DNA from: Candidatus Caldatribacterium sp.
GTDB taxonomy: Bacteria; Atribacterota; Atribacteria; Atribacterales; Caldatribacteriaceae
Direction of reading: 5' to 3'
Assembly (NCBI GenBank): GCA_025060675.1
Contig: JANXBI010000024.1
Location: forward strand, 1 to 64,000
Length of the DNA: 64,000 bases
Below the pieces are notes generated by a model. The model saw only the letters and a list, made by a program, of their open reading frames with translations. It was not told the DNA's origin and ran no database searches. The translations under genes were made by a program, and so were the position numbers. Positions 26,361 to 34,093 of this stretch are shown one piece after another (position 1 is the stretch's first letter; the number at the start of each line of letters is the position of its first letter).

Positions 26361-27722
26361 CTAAATGAGCACCCGCTCTTCGGGATACACGAGGAGTTCT
26401 TTGCGCTCTCGGGCAACGCCCATAGCGACAAGGGCTGTGAAAATACCAACTCGTCCAAGGAACATCGTTACAATGATAACAAGCTTTCCTGCGTCTGACA
26501 AGTTTGCCGTTATCCCACGGGAAAGCCCCACCGTCCCAAAGGCAGATACTGCCTCGAAGGCCAGGTCAAGAGGCAGACCCTTTTGGGTGGCGTACAAAAG
26601 AAACGTTGAGACAAACACAAGGCCCAAAGCGAGGAAGAAAACGGCAAGGGCTCGGCGAACGGTGTTCCGAGCAACTCTCCGGTGGAGGAGATCCACTCCA
26701 TCCTGACCCCGAAGAGCACTGCGTACCAGTGCAAGGACAAGGGCAAAAGTTGTGGTTTTAACCCCCCCTCCCGTTCCCCCAGGAGAAGCACCAATGAACA
26801 TGAGGAGCATGGCAAAAAGAGCCGACGCTGGGTAAAGGTGTCCGATTGGAACAGTATTGAATCCGGCGGTTCGTGGGGTTATGGCAAGGAAAAGTGCTGC
26901 CATGAGCTTCCCCCATCCTGGGAGCCGCCCAAGGGTGCGGGGGTTATGGTACTCGAGGGTGAAAAAGACGAGGGTACCAATGGTGATGAGGGCGAGCGTC
27001 ACCATAACCACCGTTTTGGCGTGAAGGGACGTTATGCGGCGTTGCTCGACGAATTCTCGGATGACGACAAAGCCAATCCCTCCGATGACGATAAGACCCA
27101 TAATAGTGCAGTTCACAAGAGGGTTGAGAACAAAGCTTTCAAGGTTATTTGAAAAGACTGAGAATCCTGCATTACAGAAAGCGGAGATGGAATGGAAGAG
27201 AGCTGCAAAGAAGGCCTTGCCGACAGGGAAGTGCCGCGAAAAGCCAAGGAAAAGTAGCGCCCATCCTATCCCTTCAACCCAAAGCACGTACCGGAGCACA
27301 TCGAGGACGAACCGTACCGCTCCCCCGGGAACGTCGAGACTAAAGGAATCTCGAATGGCCAGACGGTCTCGATACTCGATACGCCGCCGAAGGGCTAAAG
27401 CAAGGAGAGTAGCAACGGTCATGTATCCAAGTCCTCCAAACTGGATGAGGACAATGATCACCAGCTGTCCCCACAGAGAGAAGAACGTTGCCGTATCCAC
27501 GACGATAAGACCGGTGACGCAAACTGCCGATGTGGCAGTGAAAAGTGCGTCAATGAAGCGGATTACATTTCCGGAAGCCACAGAGAAAGGCAAGAGAAGG
27601 AGAAACGTACCGATGAAGATGAGGACGAGAAAGCCAAAGAGGACGAGAAACGCAGGAGAAGGAGACACAAAAGCTCTTCTTAACGCTCGTAAGAAGGACG
27701 GAAAACTCTTTGCTTCTACCAC
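26361..27722 (-). CDS. Potassium uptake protein, TrkH/KtrB family
   Basis: A 453-residue membrane protein with four M1-P-M2 repeats. The selectivity-filter glycines are visible in SAVCVTGLIVV, ISAFCNAGFSVF, ITPRTAGFNTV and VSAFGTVGLSRG. Size and the ITPRTAGF third filter fit the KtrB branch. KtrB needs a KtrA-type ring subunit; none is adjacent, although an RCK-bearing channel is at 29673-30671. Start GTG with GAAGG upstream, 12 bases after the methyltransferase gene. If sodium-coupled like known KtrB proteins, it would draw on the gradient made by Rnf in the same operon (inference). Confidence 0.9.
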   Translation of the reverse strand: MVEAKSFPSFLRALRRAFVSPSPAFLVLFGFLVLIFIGTFLLLLPFSVASGNVIRFIDALFTATSAVCVTGLIVVDTATFFSLWGQLVIIVLIQFGGLGYMTVATLLALALRRRIEYRDRLAIRDSFSLDVPGGAVRFVLDVLRYVLWVEGIGWALLFLGFSRHFPVGKAFFAALFHSISAFCNAGFSVFSNNLESFVLNPLVNCTIMGLIVIGGIGFVVIREFVEQRRITSLHAKTVVMVTLALITIGTLVFFTLEYHNPRTLGRLPGWGKLMAALFLAITPRTAGFNTVPIGHLYPASALFAMLLMFIGASPGGTGGGVKTTTFALVLALVRSALRGQDGVDLLHRRVARNTVRRALAVFFLALGLVFVSTFLLYATQKGLPLDLAFEAVSAFGTVGLSRGITANLSDAGKLVIIVTMFLGRVGIFTALVAMGVARERKELLVYPEERVLI

Positions 27723-27734
27723 CGTATCGCCTTC

Positions 27735-28859
27735 TTACAGGAACACTCCATAGCGCCGAGCTTCATCGTACATTGCCACAATGTTTTGCGGAGGGACATC
27801 CGGCTGAATGTCATGGACCGCACAGAGCACATATCCTTCGGGACCGAGGTCGTCAATACGGCGTCGGACTTCTTGGCGTACGTCTTCTTCCGTTCCTCGT
27901 GGAAGAACAAAGGTCGTATCTATGGCTCCCCAAAAGCACAAATCCTTTCCAAAACGCTCTTTCAAGGTCTTCGTGTCCATACCCTGTGCCGAAACCTGTA
28001 CGGGGTTGAGGATGTCAACACCAATTTCTATGAGGTCAGGGAGGAAGGGCGCGATGCTCCCACAGGAGTGGTAAAGGAGTTTCGCACGGGGGGCCATCTT
28101 CTTGAGGTTTTTGAAGTACTCCTTGTGGTAGGGCTTGACGATGTCCCGGTACGTCTTCGGACTCATAATGGTGCTTTCAGCGGTGGCTAAGTCATCACCT
28201 ACGAAGATCGCGTCAAGGAATTCCCCACACTCCTTGAGGAAGAGAGTGTAGCGTTGCAGTTGGTATTCGTACATCCTCTCAAGGAGTGCTGTGGCAAAAT
28301 CAACATTGCACATGAGGTCAACAAGAAAGTTTTCAAATCCCCGCAAGTACCAGCAAGGTTCAAAAATCCCCGTATCAATCATGTCCCCGACGAGGAAGTA
28401 TTTCCCCTCTTGAGAAAGGGCTATGGCCTTTTCTCGGACACCAGTAAGATCCATAGAGTTTCTAGGATCCGGCCACTCATAATCCTTAAGCTCTTCAAGG
28501 GTTTTGCCAGCAAGAGGGTGCTCCACCATGTCGTAATAGAGGCCACCTTCTGGCATGTGGTACTTAATGCCAAACTCATTGTAGTAGGTGCGTTCGTCGA
28601 CAACCCGTTGTTTTGGTCGTGGAGTGGGGTGGATGCCGCGGGTGTCGATGTCAAGGATGTTCAGGACTTCTTCATCGACGAAAACAATCTGGAAGTTCTC
28701 CATCATGAGGTGTGTTTCTTTTTGGATTCCGAGGTATACCTTGAGATTTTCGTAGGCTTTTCGGGTGAGGGTTGTGCAGTTGGTCGTTCCGAGGTCTAAG
28801 GGAATGCGGTCTGGCACCTCGTGATTGAGCGCCCGAAGAACCCGTTCTCGTGGTGTCAT
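27735..28859 (-). CDS. Uroporphyrinogen-decarboxylase-like methyltransferase (MtaA/CmuA-type)
   Basis: A 374-residue TIM-barrel protein of the UroD superfamily. TPRERVLRALNHEVPDRIPLD at the N-terminus and LLYHSCGSIAPFLPDLIE are typical of the methyltransferase branch. That branch moves methyl groups between corrinoid proteins and thiols; it does not decarboxylate uroporphyrinogen. The HxCG motif (HSCG) supplies zinc ligands for thiol activation. ATG 28859 has GGGAGGG upstream; it is the first gene of the 12-kb rnf operon, behind an extended -10. No corrinoid protein or activator lies nearby, so the substrate is unknown. Confidence 0.85.
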   Translation of the reverse strand: MTPRERVLRALNHEVPDRIPLDLGTTNCTTLTRKAYENLKVYLGIQKETHLMMENFQIVFVDEEVLNILDIDTRGIHPTPRPKQRVVDERTYYNEFGIKYHMPEGGLYYDMVEHPLAGKTLEELKDYEWPDPRNSMDLTGVREKAIALSQEGKYFLVGDMIDTGIFEPCWYLRGFENFLVDLMCNVDFATALLERMYEYQLQRYTLFLKECGEFLDAIFVGDDLATAESTIMSPKTYRDIVKPYHKEYFKNLKKMAPRAKLLYHSCGSIAPFLPDLIEIGVDILNPVQVSAQGMDTKTLKERFGKDLCFWGAIDTTFVLPRGTEEDVRQEVRRRIDDLGPEGYVLCAVHDIQPDVPPQNIVAMYDEARRYGVFL

Positions 28860-28895
28860 TGTGTTTTCCCTCCCCAGACTGCGCAACCGGGAAGT

Positions 28896-28904
28896 ATTAT
28901 AGCA
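28896..28904 (-). promoter_or_regulatory. Extended -10 promoter of the methyltransferase-rnf operon
   Basis: Minus-strand TGCTATAAT, 37 bases before the ATG of the methyltransferase. Perfect TATAAT with extended TGn; no clear -35. This is the only good promoter I see upstream of the whole block down to photolyase. Confidence 0.6.
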
Positions 28905-28923
28905 CACAATTTTTCAGAGAGCG

Positions 28924-28932
28924 TGTTACAAT
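28924..28932 (+). promoter_or_regulatory. Possible extended -10 promoter for the CheW pair
   Basis: TGTTACAAT on the plus strand, 56 bases before GTG 28989, back-to-back with the minus-strand promoter. Five of six -10 matches and TGn; -35 not evident. Confidence 0.4.
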
Positions 28933-28988
28933 ACAGGATAAAGTTTCAGAAATCGTTTCCGATATAAACGGTTAGGAGAGGTGCTTTT

Positions 28989-29198
28989 GTGCTCCTTGTC
29001 GCAGGTGGCGAAGAGGTTGTGAACCCTAAAGAGCGGGTGTACAAGGCGTTTGACGAGGTCATTTTCCTTCAGGACCTTGTGGCCCGGGTTGCGCTTCCCC
29101 TGCCGGTGGTTTGGGATGCCATTTTGAGCCTGGAGAAGGAGGGAAAGCTCACCTACTTTTCCTGGCACGGAAAAACCGTAATTTTCAAGAGGAGGTAG
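28989..29198 (+). CDS. Small protein, winged-helix-like, upstream of cheW
   Basis: A 69-residue protein with no recognised name. The C-terminal half (LPVVWDAILSLEKEGKLTYFSWHGKTVIFKR) has the length and pattern of a winged-helix recognition segment with a beta wing, but this is an impression rather than a match. GTG at 28989 has GGAGAGG at 8 bases. It lies 4 bases before cheW, so the two are co-transcribed. A DNA- or protein-binding role tied to CheW is possible. Confidence 0.6.
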   Translation: MLLVAGGEEVVNPKERVYKAFDEVIFLQDLVARVALPLPVVWDAILSLEKEGKLTYFSWHGKTVIFKRR

Positions 29199-29202
29199 AG
29201 CT

Positions 29203-29676
29203 ATGCCTCAGGAACTTCAGCTTGTCGCGTTTCAGCTTGCCGAGGAGGTGTACGGGGTCGATATCGCCCAGGTTCAGGAAATCATCCGCATGCAACCCAT
29301 CACCAAAGTTCCAGGAGCACCAGACTTTGTGGAGGGAGTTATCAACCTCCGGGGTCGGGTTATTCCGGTCATTGACCTGCGGAAGCGTTTCCGTCTCCCG
29401 AAGGGCGAGGAAACGAAATCGACCCGTATCATCGTTGTTGATGTGCCACCCCATACCGTGGGCATGATTGTGGACAGCGTTGATGAGGTCTTACGCTTGA
29501 GCGAAGACAAAATTGAACCACCCTCGCCTCTTATCGCTTCCATTGATACGGAGTACATCAAAGGTGTGGGGAAACTGGAAGGGAAACTCCTCATTCTCCT
29601 TGACCTTGCGAAGGTTCTAACGAAAGAGGAAAAGTACGCTCTGGAAGACCTGAAGGGGACTCTCGAGAAAAGCTAA
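29203..29676 (+). CDS. cheW: Chemotaxis coupling protein CheW
   Basis: A 157-residue single-domain CheW. Typical parts are QLVAFQLAEEVYGVDIAQVQEI, the VINLRGRVIPVIDLRKRF strand and the VDEVLRLSEDKIEPPS region. It links chemoreceptors to CheA. No CheA, receptor or flagellar gene is in the window. Its stop codon overlaps that of the convergent potassium channel gene by a few bases. Confidence 0.93.
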   Translation: MPQELQLVAFQLAEEVYGVDIAQVQEIIRMQPITKVPGAPDFVEGVINLRGRVIPVIDLRKRFRLPKGEETKSTRIIVVDVPPHTVGMIVDSVDEVLRLSEDKIEPPSPLIASIDTEYIKGVGKLEGKLLILLDLAKVLTKEEKYALEDLKGTLEKS

Positions 29677-30671
29677 AGGGCAAGCTTGCGGAGTTTGAGG
29701 ATTTCCTCAACTCTGCCGATAACGATGAGAGTATCGTAGGGATTGAGGCGAATTGTCCCACTGGGATGGAAGATAAAGTCTCCTTTTTCTTTGCCTTTTA
29801 TGGCGACGACAAGCACTCCGAACTTTCTTGGGAAATCTGCCTCCTCAAGGGTTTTGCCACAGAGAAGAGAGTGGGGTTGTACCTCTATTTCCTCGATAGT
29901 GAGGTCTAAGGTCTCGCTCCGGAGGAGGAGGTCAAGGAAAAACGAGGCTTGTGGTCGGAGTGCGGCAGAAGCAAGGCGCAGTGCTCCGATCTTCTGAGGA
30001 CAAATGACGTAGTCTGCTCCCGCCCGACGGAGGATATCGATGGATTCGGGGGCAATAGCCCGAGCAACGATGCGGAGACGAGGGTTGAGGTGTCTTGCCG
30101 TAAGGGTCACGTAGACGTTTTCCGGGTCGCTTCCCACGAGGGCCAAAAGTCCTTGCGCTCGTTCTATCCCCGCTTCTTTGAGGATTTCCTCTTGCGTGGC
30201 ATCGCCCTCGATGAAGAGGAGGTGGGGATGGGTAAGGAGGATGCGGTCGATTTTCTCTCGATCTTTCTCAATGACCACGTACGGGACCTGTGCTCGTTCA
30301 AAATACGCCACGACTTCGCCCCCCACCACACCACACCCGCATATGATAAAATGCCCCTTTATGGTTTCAAGCATTCGTTTCACCTCGCGTTTTCTAAAGA
30401 ACTCGCCAAGTTTCCCTTCTGCGAAAAGACTTACCAGGGAAGTTACGCTGTACGTCACAAGGAGTACGCCTGAACCCACGATACCGATGGTGAAAACCCT
30501 TCCTGCTGTGCTTAAGGGACGGACTTCCTGGAATCCCACGGTGGTGAGAGTGATGACCGTCATGTAAAAGGCGTCAAAAAATGGCCATCTTTCGAGGAGG
30601 ATGTAGCCCAAAGTTCCCCCCAAGATGAGTGCCAAAAGGAGTGCTCCTACGATGGAAATTTGGCGTGTCAT
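29673..30671 (-). CDS. Two-helix potassium channel with RCK (TrkA-N/TrkA-C) domains
   Basis: A 332-residue MthK-like channel subunit. Helix 1 is about residues 5-26, the pore loop is at 37-50 with filter TTVGFQ (43-48), and helix 2 is at about 60-85. An RCK domain follows (GHFIICGCGVVGGEVV, dinucleotide fold) and a TrkA-C domain. The filter has Phe and Gln where the usual sequence is TVGYG, so selectivity or conductance may differ. ATG overlaps the stop of the LptD-like gene (ATGA). Ligand could be NAD(H), calcium or a nucleotide. Confidence 0.88.
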   Translation of the reverse strand: MTRQISIVGALLLALILGGTLGYILLERWPFFDAFYMTVITLTTVGFQEVRPLSTAGRVFTIGIVGSGVLLVTYSVTSLVSLFAEGKLGEFFRKREVKRMLETIKGHFIICGCGVVGGEVVAYFERAQVPYVVIEKDREKIDRILLTHPHLLFIEGDATQEEILKEAGIERAQGLLALVGSDPENVYVTLTARHLNPRLRIVARAIAPESIDILRRAGADYVICPQKIGALRLASAALRPQASFFLDLLLRSETLDLTIEEIEVQPHSLLCGKTLEEADFPRKFGVLVVAIKGKEKGDFIFHPSGTIRLNPYDTLIVIGRVEEILKLRKLAL

Positions 30672-32098
30672 GGAGTACGGAGATCTCGCTCAAAACCCAA
30701 AGGGTCGAAAGGTTTCTCCTCGTCGAAGAGGCTCTTTGTCCGGCGGGGCTGGTCGAATCCAAGGACGTTCACAGCTATGAAGAGACTCCCTTCTGGTTCA
30801 AGGAAGGAGGCTTCTACGTCCACACAATCTTCGATCCGTTTCCGTAGGAAGTACCGTCTTTCCGTGAAAGACCTTTCGTTCCATGAGTACACCCCCTCAA
30901 CGCCAAAAGAAAGCGCTTCGCTTCCCAGGCCAATTCCCACCGTCCAATCCCGGAAATGCTGCGCCTTGAGGTCGTATCGTCCCCGAACACGGAGAAAGCC
31001 TGCGTCTTCTTCACCCCAGAGGAACTCGAAAGAAACCAAAGACTCTGGTTGGGGGTCGAAAGAGAAGGGAGAGGTGTCACCTTCAACGAAGCGCCAGGAA
31101 AGGCGCGCCCAAAAGTTTGGGGAAAGGTCCTTTTCCCAGGAGACCTCAGCCCCCACCCACTCAAAGTGCTCTTCTTGAAAGACCGTTGTCCATCCAAAGG
31201 CGGTGGCCTTGAGGTTGTTCTTTGCAAAAGAGAGCAAAAGACGGGCATCGTAACGGGGACCAGCAAGGTGCTCCGTGGCGAAGTACCCGTAGCCAAGTTG
31301 TCCTGCAAAGGTCATCTCTTCCGTAAGGTGCTCCTTGAAAGACGCGATAACCTGTGGGGAACGAGAGAGGAGGTCAGTGTTTGCCGGTTCGTTTCGTGTA
31401 GCAAGGAAAAGGAGGGAAGTTGCGCCTTTTGTGAACGACGCTGCCATACCAAAGGCATCGTTCCCTGCAAAACGAGTGTCCCAGAAAGCTTGGCCTCTCA
31501 ATCCTCCATCCGTGAACACGAAGTCGGTTTTGAGTTCCTGTCCCGCGTTCGTTGTGAGAGTGTACCGAGCAAGGAAGAGGACATCCGGTGTGGGAGCGTA
31601 CTCGTAGCGGAATCCGGTGGACCAGCCCCTGGAACGGGAGAAACCAAGGGTGGGAAAGAGGTTCCCGCCACCTTGTCCAATGACTTTCGTGTACCAGGGG
31701 ATTTCGAGAATCTTCTGATTTCGGACGTAAAGGGCAAGTCCTTTGATGGTGATTTTCCCTTCGGGGAGGACGGTGACCTCTTGCGCCCGGAGGCTGAGGA
31801 GAGGAGGTTCCCTCCGGCATCCGGTGCAGAGGAGATCGCTTCCCTTCCAGGTTCCCTGGAGGTATAAAAGGCGTTTTCCCCGGAAGAAGAGTTCCCCTTG
31901 GCCCTTGAGGAGGTAGGAGAGTTCGGCCTTCTCCATCCATCCTTCACGCCGGGCAAAGGAGAAATACAAGGATTCTCCAGCAACTTGTGCATCTTGAAAT
32001 CGCGCAGTAAACGGCGTATCCACGAAAACCTCAGAAGTCGGAAGGTGGAAACGAAGATGCTCCGTCCTTAGGGAAAAATCACCCCACCGAACTTTCAC
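30668..32098 (-). CDS. LptD/OstA-like outer-membrane beta-barrel protein (start unresolved)
   Basis: From the first usual start (GTG 32098) this is 476 residues, rich in amphipathic beta strands. The sequence before that GTG is also coding: it reads ATILYDEAQETIEASGD, a typical OstA/LptA N-terminus, preceded by a signal peptide (VFILVFGFGAFA). No ATG, GTG or TTG exists in that frame there. An ATG at 32222 would open the frame if the G run at 32220-32217 were one base shorter. Otherwise an ATA at 32215, overlapping the upstream TAG, would be needed. It is smaller than proteobacterial LptD. Likely role: export or assembly of an outer-membrane glycolipid or polysaccharide. Confidence 0.7.
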   Translation of the reverse strand: MKVRWGDFSLRTEHLRFHLPTSEVFVDTPFTARFQDAQVAGESLYFSFARREGWMEKAELSYLLKGQGELFFRGKRLLYLQGTWKGSDLLCTGCRREPPLLSLRAQEVTVLPEGKITIKGLALYVRNQKILEIPWYTKVIGQGGGNLFPTLGFSRSRGWSTGFRYEYAPTPDVLFLARYTLTTNAGQELKTDFVFTDGGLRGQAFWDTRFAGNDAFGMAASFTKGATSLLFLATRNEPANTDLLSRSPQVIASFKEHLTEEMTFAGQLGYGYFATEHLAGPRYDARLLLSFAKNNLKATAFGWTTVFQEEHFEWVGAEVSWEKDLSPNFWARLSWRFVEGDTSPFSFDPQPESLVSFEFLWGEEDAGFLRVRGRYDLKAQHFRDWTVGIGLGSEALSFGVEGVYSWNERSFTERRYFLRKRIEDCVDVEASFLEPEGSLFIAVNVLGFDQPRRTKSLFDEEKPFDPLGFERDLRTP

Positions 32099-32211
32099 AT
32101 CCCCTGAGGCTTCGATCGTTTCCTGAGCTTCATCGTAAAGGATAGTCGCTGCTTGGATGTGAATGCCTTCGGATGCAAAGGCACCGAAGCCAAAGACAAG
32201 GATGAAGACAG

Positions 32212-32991
32212 CTATTCCCCATGCTGCGTACGCCTGAGTTCTTCGAGTCGCTCCTTGACCCTCCTCTCTTCTTCTTCGAGACGCTTCATATTCTCCTCGA
32301 GTTGCTTTCTTCGATACTCTATGTCTTTCAGACGTTCCTCAAGGCGAAGAATCTCTTCTTCAAGGACCGGTCGCCACTCCGGACGAGAAAAATCCGGGGG
32401 TATGTAGGGATTGTCAAAGCGGAGCTCAACCGCCTCAGAGATCAGTGAGGCCTCAGGAGAGAGCTGGGTCAGATGGAGGATCACGTAACGAGTCTCCGGG
32501 GTGATGAAAGGATTGCCATCCTTATCGAAGCGAGGGAAATAGATTTTCCCAGTGAACTCTCGGGGAATCTTTTCCTCAAATCCTTTGTCGAAGTCTGTGG
32601 GGAGAATTTTTCGTCCTTTGTCATCGACGAGGTAGGTGTTTTTCGCAAACCGTAAGGGGTAAAGCGGAGCGCCTTTGAGCTTTTTCAGGGTGACTTCAAA
32701 GACCAGGTACCGGTTGAGGCGTTCTCGCTGGATGAAATCCCGGTGGTATGCGAGTTCTTCTTCTGCAGAGAGGAGGTTCTCCTTTCCGTACTTGGCAACC
32801 CAGGCTTGGGTAACTTCCTCATTCCAAAAGAGCGCCGAGACGGTAAAGCTTTCCCGGACAGTCGCAGAACGGGTCCACTTGGCTACAGTGTCCTTGTACA
32901 TTTGTTCATAATCCCTGGTTTCAGCCCGAAGGGTTGAAAACCCAGAGAGGATGGAAATCACCAGAATTCCAAGAATCACGAGCCGTTTCAT
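32212..32991 (-). CDS. Secreted protein with C-terminal coiled coil, unknown function
   Basis: A 259-residue protein with signal peptide (KRLVILGILVISILSGFSTLRA). A mixed globular domain spans about 30-205. A charged coiled coil follows from about 210 to the end, rich in LEERLKDIEYRRKQLEEN-type heptads. ATG 32991 follows AAGGAG at 8 bases, 13 bases after the preceding gene. Not recognised as a named family. Position directly before the LptD-like barrel suggests an envelope or periplasmic partner. Confidence 0.65.
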   Translation of the reverse strand: MKRLVILGILVISILSGFSTLRAETRDYEQMYKDTVAKWTRSATVRESFTVSALFWNEEVTQAWVAKYGKENLLSAEEELAYHRDFIQRERLNRYLVFEVTLKKLKGAPLYPLRFAKNTYLVDDKGRKILPTDFDKGFEEKIPREFTGKIYFPRFDKDGNPFITPETRYVILHLTQLSPEASLISEAVELRFDNPYIPPDFSRPEWRPVLEEEILRLEERLKDIEYRRKQLEENMKRLEEEERRVKERLEELRRTQHGE

Positions 32992-33004
32992 GCGCTCACT
33001 CCTT

Positions 33005-34093
33005 TCACCACTCCTCAAAGGGCAGAATTTCTATTTCCACCTGAGGAGATTCTGAGGGAGCAACCTCTTCCTCAGGTTGGGGCGTTGCTTCAAGGATGAC
33101 TTCTCCACTTTCTTCCTCTTCGGAAGCGGGAGGTTCAGGAGTACTCTCAAGAGCCCCTTCAAGCCCTTCAAGTCCTTCAAGTGGTCCAGCCACTTCGCAA
33201 TCTTTAGCGACTTCAAGGTAGAACTCTTTCCCCTTCTCCACCTTTGCCGGTTCGCCCTGAACGAATACTCCAGCAACTGCTCCCACAGGGCCGAAAATGG
33301 CAAGCCCTGCGATGCTTGCTCCCACCGCATAGGCCATGGCTTTGTTCTCTTGAATGGCCCGCTCACCCATGGTGAGAGGGACTCGTGTGCCATCCACTGC
33401 TTCTACTGTCCCAAAGTCAATCTCAATGCGTCCTGGCCGTCCGAAAGCCCCTCGCCGCCGAACTCTGGTGATTCTCCCTTCGCCTCGAGTGTTCTTTGCG
33501 ATGACCAGCACTCCTTCAATGCGTACGTCCTCAAGGACGACGTATGGGACTGGATCGCCTGCCTCGTTCTTCTCTGAGTTGAGGTCGGTCTCGAGAGCTA
33601 CTTTAACAAGGGTCCCTTTGGGGACAAGGACGGTGAAGCTTGAAGCCTTTTTGGGATCAACGCATGTTTTGTAGAGCCTGTCCACCCGTACACCAATGGG
33701 GTCGTTGCTGGCTACGCCAAAGATTAGGCGTTCGAGGTCCTCAAGTTCTGCAAGGAGGATACCGCTTTTAGAAGGCCCAGATTGCAACGTCAAGCGGATA
33801 GCCCGCATTTTAAAGGCCAGGGATGGCTCATCCTTTGTCCCATCGAGGATGAAGGTTTTGAGCTTCCCCACTCGCTCCATAAGGGTTCCAGAGAGCGTAT
33901 CTCCCATAAGGTCTTTCTCAATTTTCTCCACTCGCGAGAGGACGCTACCGCTTTGGGGCGTTCCATAGAGGACCTTCTCCATCTCCTCAACGTCCCGCAC
34001 AATAGGCGAAACCACCGTTCCCTCCTCAGCCCATACTCCTGTTACCCAAAGAAGGAGCCCAAAGAGCACAATCCAAGTAACGTATCTTCGCAT
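33005..34093 (-). CDS. Secreted repeat protein with glycine-zipper segment, unknown function
   Basis: A 362-residue protein with signal peptide (about 1-22, WVTGVWA then EEGT). Residues 30-145 hold about four imperfect 20-residue repeats of the form hEKhEKxLhGxxxSGxLxxR. Examples are MEKVLYGTPQSGSVLSR, IEKDLMGDTLSGTLMER and LERLIFGVASNDPIGVR. A beta-rich domain follows, then a hydrophobic glycine/alanine zipper (AYAVGASIAGLAIFGPVG) and an acidic Pro/Glu tail. Start overlaps the upstream stop (TAATG). No family name can be given; an envelope-anchored structural or assembly role fits the context. Confidence 0.65.
   Translation of the reverse strand: MRRYVTWIVLFGLLLWVTGVWAEEGTVVSPIVRDVEEMEKVLYGTPQSGSVLSRVEKIEKDLMGDTLSGTLMERVGKLKTFILDGTKDEPSLAFKMRAIRLTLQSGPSKSGILLAELEDLERLIFGVASNDPIGVRVDRLYKTCVDPKKASSFTVLVPKGTLVKVALETDLNSEKNEAGDPVPYVVLEDVRIEGVLVIAKNTRGEGRITRVRRRGAFGRPGRIEIDFGTVEAVDGTRVPLTMGERAIQENKAMAYAVGASIAGLAIFGPVGAVAGVFVQGEPAKVEKGKEFYLEVAKDCEVAGPLEGLEGLEGALESTPEPPASEEEESGEVILEATPQPEEEVAPSESPQVEIEILPFEEW

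Noticed and set aside
30956..31867. Plus-strand 303-residue open frame
   Set aside because: Antisense to the LptD-like barrel gene, which has clear strand periodicity.
33100..33200. Tandem DNA repeat near the end of the repeat protein
   Set aside because: The short GGCCTTGAAGG-like repetition simply encodes the Leu-Glu-Gly rich tail and is not an independent element.
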